Assembly (NCBI GenBank): GCA_022885665.1
Contig: JAGQDJ010000112.1
Span: forward strand, 418,163 to 482,162
DNA: 64,000 nt
Direction of reading: 5' to 3'
From: Triops longicaudatus
Lineage: Eukaryota; Arthropoda; Branchiopoda; Notostraca; Triopsidae
The position numbers and the translations under genes were made by a program. Below the pieces are notes generated by a model. That model worked only from the letters and a program-made list of their open reading frames with translations. It was not told where the DNA came from and searched no databases. Of the stretch, positions 21,673 to 33,800 are shown piece after piece; position 1 is the stretch's first letter; every line of letters begins with the position of its first letter.

Positions 21673-24029
21673 GTCACTGTGGATTTGCTAATTGGTTTGT
21701 AGAAGCTGTGCTGACTCTTGTTAGCATGAACGCACAGAATGGCATGAGCTAACACAAGGTAGGCGAGTGGCGTGTTGGTGGCTCGATATCTTTGTCCGTG
21801 TTTGAAGTCAGAGTGGCTCCGTCTATGAGTCCAGACGATGAGGAACTTAACCAGTCTCCTTATACCCCAAAAATAAACGTGGGGATTCCCACTACAAGCC
21901 TCCAACAGCGGTAACACACGACGCAACTCCTCTCCTGAAACATGTAACACCACAAATCGACAGCCTATATAAGGAAACTTGTCTTTACAGTACTTGGTAC
22001 TGTTAAAGATGGTTCTGGAGAAAATGAGAAGCGAGGATTCTATTGCGGAAGCATTCTCTGCTTCAAAGCTTCATAACAATATGCATGATATTTTTTCTCA
22101 CAGTAACATTCGTCAATTTCGATTGCGGTAACCAACTTAGCTCATACGAAACCCAAGTAAACGAGACGGTTCTAGACTTTTTTTACACAAAGGTGACTAC
22201 GCTACGAGTCGAAATTGTTATAAGATTTTTTTTAGTCGCTTTAAGTTTCTGCAAACCACGGTGAGTCCTTTCTTTTCATCAAGATGCTGCTTGAATAAAA
22301 TTTTCACGTGCACAGAAACTGGTTTGATGAATTACAAGAATTTTGAATCCTTGCCAAAATGTGCTTTATGGAGATTTTAGAATAACGGAATTGACCCCGC
22401 AAAGCGCAAGTTGATGCTTTCCCTCAACTGCTTGTTAGCACTTTCTGAGTTAAGACTAGACAGGATGAGTTCGACTTTCTTCTCAACCCTGCATAATGCC
22501 AATACTAAGTGACTGTGAACGAACAAAGTCGAAGTTAAAATTAAATAAAGGAATATGATGTTTCGTGTAAAGACAGAGTAAGAGAAAGAATGTGGCGTAT
22601 TATTTTATTTCGCTGTTACACTATTTTGTTAACGGAATATGACCAATCCGACCGATGGTGGAAGCTGTTATTAGTTCGAATTGCGTACTTTATTTCATCA
22701 AAAATTTCGTTAGAAAAGCTGACCCGATTTCTGATAATAACGTTTGCAAAGTTGACAGTGTTGAGTGTGGTGATCTCAAGAAGTCTTTCAATTTCATCGT
22801 TAACGAAAAAAAAAGCGAAAACAAAAATTAAGCTGAATTTTGAAAATTAAAAAAGCTTTTTTTTCAAACAAAAACCTCTCAATGCCATATGTATAAATAG
22901 AAGCAAAACCTTATCACTGAAAGAGCTTTGTCCATAGGTCCTTAGGTAGAATGTTCTACTTCCTTTGTCCAAGGGCCCGTAGCAATAATGTTCTTCTTGC
23001 TTCTGGTCTGGAGTTTTCTCATAATCCCTCGGTGGGTTGAAGCTTTTGTCCCAGACAAAACCTTTGGCCAGCCTTGCCGTCAGTCTCTAGGACAGTTTTC
23101 TTTTTTTCATATAACTAGCGATGTCTTCTTATACAGTAGAGCTCACGTAACTTCAACTCGGTTAGCTTCATAGCTCGCTTAACATCAAGCTATTTCCAAG
23201 TCACTACCGTTTAAAATTCAATGGAACACTCGGTTTTCATAAACTTGGTTATTTTCACAGCTCGTGTTTTCGTTCCCCGTCGTGTATCATTCTGTGATAA
23301 ATAAGTCCAGTTAACCACCGACCGTCCAGTGCAAAAAAAAGGAAAGAAAAAATAATAAAAAATAAAATAAGATATGGTGCGACAAGGTGAGATGTTCCAA
23401 GAAATGCGTTGAGGCATAGTTCGTAACAGAAGAAACGTTCCTTAGCCCTCTATTTTGTGTCTGTATTTCGAAACGTCCGCAGTGTCGGTAACAGAAAACA
23501 AAAATGAAGACCCAAACGAGGGTGAACCTTTGCCACCTCCACCATTAGCTACCCCAGTCGATGCGATGCATACCCTAAGATTTCGTAGATTCGTGGAAGA
23601 GACTGGTTTCACCTCATATCAGCGAATATTTGATTTAAGAATTAACCTGGAAACCTATGGCCCATAAGAATATCAAACAGCGCTCAATTACGGAATTGTA
23701 GTTTGACCATTATTGAAACTTGCAAGTATTATTTACAGTATAGGATTCAACAATTATGTATTATATATTCCGTAAGATTCAACAATTCGTGGAGTTGTAT
23801 TTCCATACCACGATGTAGTAAGGAGGGCTAATGGAATTATCAGAAGAAACGGACAAACAAATACTTGCTGAGAGCTTGAACTTGCTGCTCAATGTCAATA
23901 GAAAGGCGTAAATAAAGTATGTTCTAAGTTTTTACGATCGGTTTATTTATTTTATGTTCAGTTCACAAGAACTGGAGCAACATCTCCTTGGTAAAACTGT
24001 CCAACGTCCTTTTTTTGAGAAAAAGAATT
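21673..24029. other. 2.4-kb region without a recognised gene
   Basis: No supported coding exon. A plus-strand open frame of 70 codons at 23455-23667 (ends TSYQRIFDLRINLETYGP) shows no recognised family and has no visible start context. The TATA-like string near 21963-21970 is compatible with a promoter on either strand. Confidence 0.35.
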
Positions 24030-24434
24030 TTAGTGGTTCTTTCTTTGGCATTTTCCTTTGTGATCAATTTTATGACCGGCTGGACATTTCCTTATAGTGA
24101 ATACAGGTACGCATTTCCCAACAGCGTTACGTTTTTGGCCGGCTGGACAGCTATGTTTTGGAACAACACCCACAATAAAGCCACTCGGTATTTCTTCTTC
24201 CGTATGGTTCCCGCCATCTAGTCCGCTAACATTGACCCGAACAAGGGTTACTAATGGTGGGATTGCGACTTCAGAAAGAGCACTGTCCGGCGAAATTGTT
24301 TGAATGTACGCTACACATATGTTTAAAACGAGGATTAGGATAGCTACAACCACAAATACACCGCACGAAAACAGAAAAATACTTCTGCGTTGAGCTTTGC
24401 CAGCATCGCGGAGGCCATTACGTGGCAGCAACAT
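24030..24434 (-). CDS. Small single-pass membrane protein with two CPAG..GKC loops (family copy 3)
   Basis: Intronless frame of 134 codons, ATG 24434 to TAA 24030. A basic start (GKAQRRSIFLFS) precedes a membrane segment (about residues 19-43), then a linker with N-glycosylation sequons (NVS, NHT) and two loops, CPAGQKRNAVGKC and CPAGHKIDHKGKC. It is closest in plan to the copy at 16.9 kb; both start with an LPxNxLxDA-type string. All three copies lie on one strand with 3.9 and 2.4 kb between them. Function unknown. Confidence 0.7.
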   Translation of the reverse strand: MLLPRNGLRDAGKAQRRSIFLFSCGVFVVVAILILVLNICVAYIQTISPDSALSEVAIPPLVTLVRVNVSGLDGGNHTEEEIPSGFIVGVVPKHSCPAGQKRNAVGKCVPVFTIRKCPAGHKIDHKGKCQRKNH

Positions 24435-26210
24435 TGCTATTCCTACGCGTGCTTTTTAGTAATACAGACAATTTTCACATAGAAGAGGGTGCACGCCAAT
24501 ACACATTTGAGCAACTTATTCGTATTTTTGAGCTTTTGTAGCAGTACAAATGCCAAGAATGTTCTATTATCTCGTAAGTTGAATCACAGTTTTTTAAGGC
24601 ACTAAACAACGATTAGTTGATCAAGTTTTCGACGGCGTCTTTGTTTTATACGTTTTTTCAAAGGGCGAATTAGCCAAACGGAAGTACAGATCAAAGGCTT
24701 GTGAGATCAGTTCAGCAGTACTCCACCGCAAAATAGCAACTATATTAATTCGAGTATTCGATACAGGAGGTCAGTTACGAAAATGTGCTAAAGAACCTTG
24801 ACCACTGCTCTAGTGTATCAGACGTAGTCGTGTACTAGCATATGATTTTGCATTACTCCAACCTAGCGCTAAATTTTTGTCTCATATGCAGCCAAGCAGA
24901 ACGATCACCTGGCCTGCACATTTTCAAATTTTACATGGTTGTGATCTCTATGTTTTATTTTTTCTTTGCTTTGTTTCTTCCTTTTAATGACCATTTCATA
25001 GTCTTATTGTTTACGAAGATTTCAAAAAGTGTATTCGTCACTTTTATCACTTCATATTTAAAAGGTCGCCTTGTTGAGGGAAAATATAAAAGTGCGAATG
25101 TGAAAGAGAGCACAAATATAAGTGTGGAAATAATTGAAAAAAATAAAGAAATAACGAGACTGGAGAGTTTCATTACAACCTGCAGTATTGTAGTCTTTAC
25201 CGTAGAATTCCTTTCCTTTTAAAAAAAACTGAAACGAGGCTTTAATTATTCCCTCAAGTAGAGGAGGTGTGAACTCCGACTGTGGTCTAAACTCTGACAA
25301 ACGCATTTTTAGCTCTATTACATATATTAATCTAATCCCGGCTATGAGATATTACTCTCATGACGGCACGAACTGTTTCTGGAAAGTTGGTGTTAATTCT
25401 GCTTAGTGGTTGTTGAGTTATTAAATTCTAAGTATTTAATGGCTGACAGACTTTTCAAGAGCCACGTATAATTAGCCATTTTTGTAAGAAAGTGGGTAAG
25501 TTAATGACACTTTCTTTAACTACATACTTATTTTAAGACCAGAATTTCTTAGAATTGTATATTATAATACTAAACATTAACTATGAGAAAAATCCAAACT
25601 TTCGTAAAGTAGTAACGTTTCGAACGTTTCTAACCAACAGCGCTTTTCGCTACACGAAATTTCATTGTTCGTACACGGAAAATACATGACGAATATTGCA
25701 AGATTATAAAACGTGTTGAAATTCTGCGAAATAGACAAATGGATTATTAGATTTGCCATTCATAAAATGGCTTTTCAAGTCAGAATATAACATTTCCGAT
25801 GACAGGCAATCGCCTTTGTAGCAATTTTTCATTTTTGTTTTGACGCTGATTGGCTGCAGTCCGGTGACGTACTGTCTGACGGATTCATACAACTAGCGAC
25901 CACGATGGACTAATAACCTTTTAAATAATTTTGGAACGGCGCAACATAGTTTCTAATATTCTTGGTTGCTAACGGTTACACTTTGCGAGTGGCTCATTCC
26001 CAAGACCCGCGAACAGCAGAGCAATCAAAAGCAATATATGACATTGTAGTAGCGCAGACATTCCATTTCAAAAGTTTGATAACTTTTACGGTTGCGCTTA
26101 TTAAGATCAGTGCTGAAAAAAAATATTAAAGATCAGTGCTTTAAATTCAGATAACTCAACTAGGTTGCTGTAATTCTCTCACAGTGAAAGTGTTCCTTAA
26201 TTAGATCATA
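24435..26210. other. 1.8-kb region without a recognised gene
   Basis: AT-rich; contains the promoter region of KDSR at its right end. Overlapping open frames near 24842-25306 on both strands look like low-complexity chance frames. Confidence 0.4.
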
Positions 26211-27787
26211 ATGACACTACAAGAATTTGCCACGTCTACATGCTTCCTTGCTTTTCTTTGTTGTCTTCCTATATTCTATTTTATCTTCCGGCGGTCCAAA
26301 CCTAAGTCTTTAGCTGGAAAACATGTCTTGGTAAGTTTTCAAAAAATACAAAGCTATTTGTTCGCAACTCTGAAGGTCTTTCCACTTATTATTATTATTG
26401 CAATTTTCGTCCAGATAACCGGTGGTTCCAGCGGCATTGGCAAAGTTTTAGCCAGAGAAGCTCTGAACCTTGGAGCTAGCGTCTCCCTCCTGGCTCGAAC
26501 GAAGTCCAAACTTGAAAATACTATTGAGGAGCTGAAGCCACTGTTGAAATCTGAAAATCAGCAGATTCTATCCTTTCCAGGTAGATTCACCTGTTTCCGA
26601 ACATTCTGAAGACTGATTTCCTTTTTGCAAGTATAGTTGATGTCAGTGGATCATATCATGAAGTGGAAAAAGTTGTTTCAGAAACCGAAGCCCGATTAGG
26701 TCCTATTCATTTGCTAATTAACTGCGCCGGAACAGCTATTCCTGGACGGTTTGACGAACTTTCTATAGACGATTTTAAGGTATAGATTTATGGGATATGA
26801 AAATTTGCAGCTTAATCATTCGCAGATTCTATGCGTTTAGTATTTGATGAACGTCAATTACTTGGGAGCAGTTCAGACCACGAAAGCAGCAATAATAAGT
26901 ATGAAGAAAGTCGGAGGAGGAAAAGTAGTGTTTGTTTCATCCCAAGCAGGATTAACGGGCCTTTATGGCTACACAGCCTATTCTCCAACCAAATTTGCAC
27001 TCAAAGGCTTGGCGGAGTCGTTACTAATGGAGGTAATGTATGAATTATGAAAAGTCAAACTTTAATTGTACAATTATTTTAAAGGTGAAACCGTACAATA
27101 TTTCTGTTACTGTCTCCTACCCTCCGGATACCGATACTCCTGGCTTCGCCGAGGAAGAAACGAAGAAACCTCAAGAAACCAAAGAAATATCCAAAGTAGC
27201 AGGCTTGTTCTCTGCAGAAGTTGTGGCAACTTCAATTATTAAAGATGCCTTGGTAAAAGATTTCATAAGAAATATTGCCCAGTAAATGACATTTTTTTTC
27301 AGGAGGGACGGTTTATGAGTTCAGCAGGATTAGACGGATTTTTCCTTACGCATCTTTGCGCGGGAATGAGTCCAGCAGCATCTGCATTTGACATAATCAT
27401 TGAGGTAAAAAATTCAACGATTAAGTTAACCATGTGCCTAGCCTGTTACTAATTTCTCATCAGCGATAGTTCGAAGGCTTAACTTTGTTTCGTAAAGTTC
27501 TTTAACTAGTGAAAGCCTTTACTTTTTCACGTTTTTCACTTTCTTCTCTACAGAAGTTTTTTTTTTTTCGTTTTTTAACGTATTACTCTTTCCTAGCTTT
27601 TCGTATGCTTTCCTTACGGCATGAGTCGTTCATCCTTCTGCACCTGACTACGGTGATATGTTAAAAACTAATCATTTGAACTTGGTTTTAGGTATTCTTT
27701 CTGGGAATATTCCGAGTCATTGCTCTAGTCTATGGGTTGTACTTCGACTCGATTGTCAAAAAATGCCACAATAAGTTACGTGCATAA
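26211..27787 (+). CDS. KDSR: 3-ketodihydrosphingosine reductase
   Basis: ER-membrane short-chain dehydrogenase that reduces 3-ketodihydrosphingosine to dihydrosphingosine with NADPH, the second step of sphingolipid synthesis. Exons 26211-26330, 26415-26580, 26637-26779, 26841-27032, 27085-27252, 27303-27404 and 27692-27787 join in frame to 328 residues, the family's usual length. Seen: an N-terminal membrane anchor (about residues 10-27), the cofactor motif ITGGSSGIG, NCAG, the catalytic Ser in FVSSQAG and Tyr/Lys in YSPTK, then a C-terminal hydrophobic segment (VFFLGIFRVIALVYGLYF). It converges on DCTN3, the stops being 217 bp apart. Confidence 0.93.
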
Positions 27788-28003
27788 ACAATCTGAAGTG
27801 TATTATTTTTACAAAGGAAAAAAAAAAAAACTCGGCGAAGTATTAGGTGGTGGAAATGTAAGTCAGGGTATTGAATTGGATGCAAAATTTGTCTACCAAA
27901 CTGAAAGTCCAGCAGTACGTTCCCGCCAAAATTTTGAAGAGACAATAAATGTAATTCAAGAAATTAAAGATTTAGGAAATGACGCTTGTTTGAGGCTGAG
28001 AAG

Positions 28004-28962
28004 CTAATCTTCTGAGACTTCTAAAGCTGACAATTTACGGTCCTGTGTCGTCAGTATAGTATTCAAGGTAGATACCTGGATGTGCGAAAAAAATATTAGA
28101 GAAAGATATCTCGCACTAGAGTAATGAATTTAAGTAATGACAAGAGAAACAATTATACCATCGTTGAATAACTTTCTAGCAAAGCGGCAGTGGAAAGAGT
28201 TTGCTCTGCGCAACGCGCTTTGGAAGACGACACTTGCTTCGAAAGTTCATTTACGTCCGAAACAACTGACGAACCTACAAAATGTCGTTTAAGGATGGAC
28301 CATTATACTCATTAATAAATAAAAAAAAAAAATACTTAGACAGGGTCGTCCTACGACATCGAGGCCATTCACGTCCGTTCCGTCTATAAGATTGCAAGCC
28401 TCCTCAGCCTTTTTCGACATGCTAGCAACATAGCATAATTTGGCCGCACTTTCCACGTTTGTTTTCTCTTCCAAGAAAAAGGGATCCGTATACTTTTCTA
28501 GCTCTTCGACTAAACACAGAAAAATCAGCTTTTCACTCTTGTAATTTAATAAGAACTTTTACTTCTTTTAAGCAATGACGCAACCTTTTCCTTATGGAGA
28601 CATGCAGTACCTAGCTTGCTTGAGAATTCAAGCAAGGGATCCATCACCTAATGAAATGAGATGTCGGAATATTTTCTAGCTTTTATAATGTTTTAAGATA
28701 TTAGGCAATAATGTTGACATTTAGTTACTTAGATATTCTATGAATTACAGCAAGTACAACTGAGCAGCGTGTATCGCTTGTTGTTTTAGCAAGTTTTTTT
28801 TATTTTAAAGACAATTAGATGTGTATCACTTATGCAAAACTTCATAAAATGGATTTATGTACGGGCCTGCGAATGGAAGGTTACCTTGTCACTATCCTTA
28901 TCCACTTTAGTTGTCAGCAACTTAGCTTCTAAAGCAGCTACTCTGCTTTCTAATGATTCCAT
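28004..28962 (-). CDS. DCTN3: Dynactin subunit 3 (p24)
   Basis: Small coiled-coil subunit of the dynactin shoulder, which helps dynein-driven transport. Minus-strand exons 28885-28962, 28563-28647, 28336-28509, 28159-28274 and 28004-28075 join in frame to 174 residues, close to the roughly 186 of human DCTN3. Recognisable: the starting heptad MESLESRVAALEAKL, KEKVASLLKRIEELEKYTDP, CAEQTLSTAALLESYSTM and the ending RKLSALEVSED. The protein is short, largely helical and diverges strongly among animals, so identification rests on several short matches in the right order. Convergent with KDSR. Confidence 0.8.
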
Positions 28963-29610
28963 TTTCTCTCAGTTAAACGCACGCCTAACTTCGGCATAAG
29001 CAAGTCACAGAAAAACAAACCAAGCCTGTTGTTTTGTTACCAACGCCATCTACTAATGAAATACAATGAAATTTCGCAATAACCGACACCGTAGAGGACG
29101 GAGAATTTGTTCGTTATAATGGCACGGTCCCGAATAAGCCATTATCGACTGAAACACCTTTTTTTTCTCGGGGATAAATTACACAATTATTCATTGTGTT
29201 ATAAAATGTATCAGTGGTGGAGAATTGAGGACGTAGGACTGTAAGTGGAAGTCGACGTTAGCGCATACGAAAAATTCAAACACTATAATTGTGTGATGTC
29301 ACATAAACTTGCATAGTGGAGAACAGTTCATTGTCCTTTCTGCATTTCTCTACCGTGGAGAGAAAAACCAAAGCAAGTTGCATTTGAGCCTTTGAGAGTA
29401 TGCACAACGAGCACCTTCAGAAACTTCACAGTATTCCGTAAATGTTTCCGTCCTATCTTTGAACCATTACAACCACTACATTTGCTACATATAGCCTGCT
29501 GGAAATTGCTATCACGCTCACAATGTGAAGTCGAAAGAAACAAAAATTTTTTTTTAACGTTTAGCTGGGGTTTATTTTTCAATTAAAAATACAATCAAAT
29601 AAAAAGAATA
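28963..29610. other. Intergenic between DCTN3 start and EXOSC6 stop
   Basis: 650 bp that must hold the DCTN3 promoter and EXOSC6 3' UTR. A minus-strand frame at 29328-29582 has no recognised similarity. Confidence 0.4.
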
Positions 29611-30397
29611 TCAATTATTTGTATGCAGTACATCTGATATTAAATTCTGTTTGACTGTACTGTACAAGGCAGTTGATTGTCGAACAAGTTCATTTACGAC
29701 AGCTGGCAATTGTTCATCCGTTTTAAGCCCTTCATGCAAAAACGAGCAAACTTGCTCCAAAGAAGGCATGTAACCGAGCGTTGATTTTGCTTTTGCATCT
29801 TCCGGACGAGCCCCTTTGTTATTTGTTAGCAAACTGTTATCATATTCCTACGAATAAGAAAGAAAATATAGCACCATATACCCAAAAGATTTAATACCCT
29901 ACATTCTGCATGTGCGAAAAAATTTGGGTATAAAACTTACTAGACTGGATCCTACGATTATGTCGTACATCGGAATGTTGGCATCCACTAATGCCATGCT
30001 CGCACAAGTTAACGCATTTGCCAGTGCTGCAGGTGAGTTTTCGAGCACTAATATGCATACATCTACTTGAGATTTAGGTAACCTGTCCTAAAAAATAAAA
30101 AATAAATAAAATGTCTGTTTCTGAATGCAAATGGTAGCATTACAAGGCAAACAGCCGCATCGAGAGCTTCTGTGACGATTACGCTGAATTCTGCTTCTTC
30201 TTTTTCAGTGGACGAAGACGGATAATCCTCGAAAGCCATAGAAGCGTATTTGAAATTGCACACCAAAATGCCTCGCAGTGAAAATCCACTCTTTTTGGGA
30301 ATTTCACGCGGACCAATGACCCACGATAATACTTTACAGCCGTCTCTTTCAACGTAGGCTGATCCTTGCACATTATGAAGGACGCCAGTTTTCATTT
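29611..30397 (-). CDS. EXOSC6: Exosome core subunit MTR3-like, first exon unresolved
   Basis: RNase PH-like ring subunit of the RNA exosome, acting structurally in 3'-5' RNA decay and rRNA processing. Minus-strand exons 30144-30397, 29941-30087 and 29611-29847 are in phase. Matches to EXOSC6: MKTGVLHNVQGSAYVE, the EALDAAVCL / DRLPKSQVDVCILVLE junction, MALVDANIPMYDIIVG and LGYMPSLEQV. The exon at 30397 starts two bases into a codon, so a short upstream exon with the ATG lies between 30398 and 30825; it was not identified. The gene diverges from TAF2, so the two probably share a promoter region. Confidence 0.88.
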
Positions 30398-30825
30398 CTA
30401 ATAAAACAATCAATTATAAGTTGCACAGCAGGTTAGAGTAAATTTAGAGCAGTAATAAATTCCGAATATTTTACTTGTGATTTTTTTTTAAATTGTAATT
30501 CAAAATTTGCACGTGTGTTCCTAAAATGTAACTGCACAATGTAAATTGGAAAACGTAAACTGCGTAGGAAGAAAGCGAAATAGTGGGGAGTATTGCAAGA
30601 GCAACATTTTCGTACGATTCTTCGCTGTCAGAGCCCCAAGCCGTGAAAAGCTTGTACTGTTGCGTCGACTTACGCGGCTTATGTCGAATGTTTTAAAAGG
30701 TTAATAAGCGCGTAAAACGGGTTATGGTAAGAAGTGAAACTTTGGCTACTTTTTTGTACAATGCTGCCACCTGGAGAAAATGATGTACTGGCGGTGCAAA
30801 TAGTCTGTATAAACACTTCCTAAAA
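30398..30825. promoter_or_regulatory. Probable bidirectional promoter of EXOSC6 and TAF2
   Basis: 428 bp separate the first recognised EXOSC6 exon (minus) from the TAF2 ATG (plus). The missing first EXOSC6 exon also lies here. No individual promoter element was identified. Confidence 0.4.
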
Positions 30826-33800
30826 ATGGAAAATGTTAATACAAGTAGCACTGGACCGACTCCCAGACCCTATAAGTTAGGTAAAACTTACAGAGATTAT
30901 AGAGAGACATTATTTAGCAGTAATCATTATTCATTGCTTCATCTAGCGCATCAAATCGTCAGCCTCACTGGGATCAACTTTCAAACACAAACTATAATTG
31001 TAAGATTTGCGTGTTCTCGCCCTTGGTATTCCATTAACTGTCTTTCACTAATTCATAGGGTTTCGTTGAGCTAATGTTGTTGCCTAATAAGATCTTCAGG
31101 AACGTGTTCGTTAACGTGAAACAATGCAAAATCTACAAAGTAACCCTAAACGACACTCTGGATTTGCCTTTTCAATATTGCGACCCCACTGTTGAAATCG
31201 TTCAAGACTCTGAAGAGTATGTAGACTATTTAAGGCATAATTAAAACTTTACTCTGTGTTCGCTATTTTTATTCTCCATATCATCTCAGTTATGATCATT
31301 GTAAATCCGTTTGTCCACTACAGGCGCAGTTTGGAAGCCTTTTCTGCTGCTAACCAAAAAGCAGTGGCTGCGACAGATCCTGACCGCAATAGTGGAGAGT
31401 TGATGATCAGAATACCCCCAGAAGCGGTCCATTTGGTAAGCGAGGGACGTCCTATACGGATCGGTATAGAATTTTCGTTGGAACAGCCGTCCAGTGGCCT
31501 ACATTTTGTTGTACCACCTGGAGAAGGATCTTTAGCTGAAGTAAACGCCGTTACATTGTTGTAGTAAAATGTATTTCTATAAACTAATGTTCTATTTTAG
31601 CGAGGAGCTCATGTATACAGCTATGGATACGAAAATACGTCTCGAATGTGGTTTCCTTGCATCGACTCATATTCAGAAGTAAGCTTGCGAAATATGTTTA
31701 CTTGAAATTACTTTTTCCCCCGATTTTTCATTTCGTAACTTGTTAGAGTGTTTAGTAATTTCCGTTATTCATTCTGTTTATGTTTTTTGTGTTTTATATT
31801 TATAATTTCAACTTTTTTAAAGGTTTGCACTTGGAAATTGGAGTTCACTGTCGACGAATGTATGACAGCAGTATGTTGTGGCGATTTGGTAGATGTCGTC
31901 TTCACACCAGATATGAGACGAAAAACTTACCATTATGTTCTAAATTTACCAACTTGTGCCCCTAATATTGGCTTAGCTGTTGGGTAAAAAGAAAATTAAA
32001 GAAAAAATATAAATAATGAATAGACAAGAAATAGAACATTATGTTTTTAGAGGTAGATTAAAAAATTAAACTAATTTCAGGCCCTTTGAAGTGTTGGTAG
32101 ACCCTTACATGAACGAAGTGACGCATTTCTGCCTCCCAGGCTTAATGCCCTTGCTGAGATCAACCGCCCGCTATGTGCATGAAATTTTCGAGTACTTTGA
32201 AGAACTTCTCGGTGCCCGGTACCCGTTTCCGAGTTACAAGCAAGTGTACGTGGATCAAATGTTCCGGGATGTGACGACTTTCTCGACGATGTCTATTTTG
32301 AGGTAGTGTGAACTTGAGCTACCTTGAAATGAAATTGCTATATTAAATTGTTGTGTTATTTAGTGTAAACCTCCTTCACACAACTAGTATGATTGAGCAG
32401 ATCTATGAAACAAGGAAAGTGTTAAGCTTGGCCGTAGCACAACAGTTTTTCACCTGCTTCATTAGCCGTCAATGTTGGAGTGATGCCTGGCTCACTAAAG
32501 GTATCTCTGCATACCTAGCGGGCTTGTACGCAAAAAAGAGCTTTGGCAACAATGAATACAGGAATTACATACACCAAGTAAGGAAATTGCTACGTTTCCT
32601 TTTTGAACATTTTCGTTACATTTCTTAATCTATTTATTTCTATTTTTTATTAGGAGCTACAAGAAGTAGTAAAATATGAAGAAGAAATGGGTGGTATTAT
32701 TTTGGACAGTAGCCAATCGCCTTCGCCGACAATTTTCCCCGGCTCCACCCATAACAACCAGCCAAATCCTGCTCCCCGTCCTGGGGATAAAAAGAACCCC
32801 TTTCCGTTCAGTTTAGATTCAGTCCATACCGTTTCGCCCGCATATTTAAAGATGATGGGAAAGAAAGCTCACTTAGTTATCCGAATGCTAGAAATTCGTA
32901 TCGGTCAGCAACTATTAATTCAGGTCTGATCAGTATTTGTTTTTTATATGCACATTCTATCAAAAGCACATAACACTTGAGTAAGGTCTTTTAATCCTCG
33001 TAGGTTTTCAACAAGCAACTGGCACTTGCGCAAGCAGCAGCGCAACAAAAAGCAGGCGCGCATCAGTGGGGTCATATGTTGGTTTCAACTGCCACGTTCA
33101 CCAAAGCCATTTTCACAGTTACGGGCAAAGATATGTCCGTCTTTATTGATCAATGGGTCCATCAAAGTGGACACGTTCGTTTTCATCTTAGCTTTATTTT
33201 CAATAGAAAAAGGTATTTTTACATATAGGGGACGTCTACTTGACTTCCTCAGTGCTTAATTTCTGATAACATACAATTCCTCGTTATTTCGTGGGTTGTA
33301 GGAATACTGTGGAATTGGAAATCAGACAAGAAGCGGTTTCGAGTACAGGGCAGTGTGGGCGAGGCCTGCGGCGCTACATGGGACCGCTGGTGGTCGCGTT
33401 ACAGGAACTGGATGGTACCTTTCGTCACACACTGCAGATCGAGAGTAACCCTGCCAAAGCGGACCTTACGTGCCACTCCAAGTCACGTAGGAACAAAAAG
33501 AAAAAGATTCCTTTGTGCACAGGAGAGGAAGTTGACATGGACTTGACGGCTATGGAGTAAAGACTTTCTACTTTTTTTTTTTTTTTATATATATATATAT
33601 ACCTTAGTTGGTCAGATTTGTTTCCAAAGACGACCGACATCTCATTAGCTACGTATCGTTGTTTTCGGCTGTCTAAGACATTTTACCGTCTACCATGTTA
33701 TGCTTGCATTTTCCTGTAGCGCGGATTCGCCCGTATTGTGGATTCGACTGGATCCTGATATGACCCTGATCCGAGCATGCGAAATTGCCCAGCCGGATTA

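Noticed and set aside
24842..25306. 126-codon plus-strand frame and overlapping minus-strand frames
   Set aside because: Low-complexity, AT-driven frames open on both strands; no domain, splice context or start environment.
27732..28007. 91-codon plus-strand open frame overlapping the KDSR end
   Set aside because: It lies over the last KDSR exon in another frame and over the DCTN3 terminal exon on the other strand; no start context or recognised domain.
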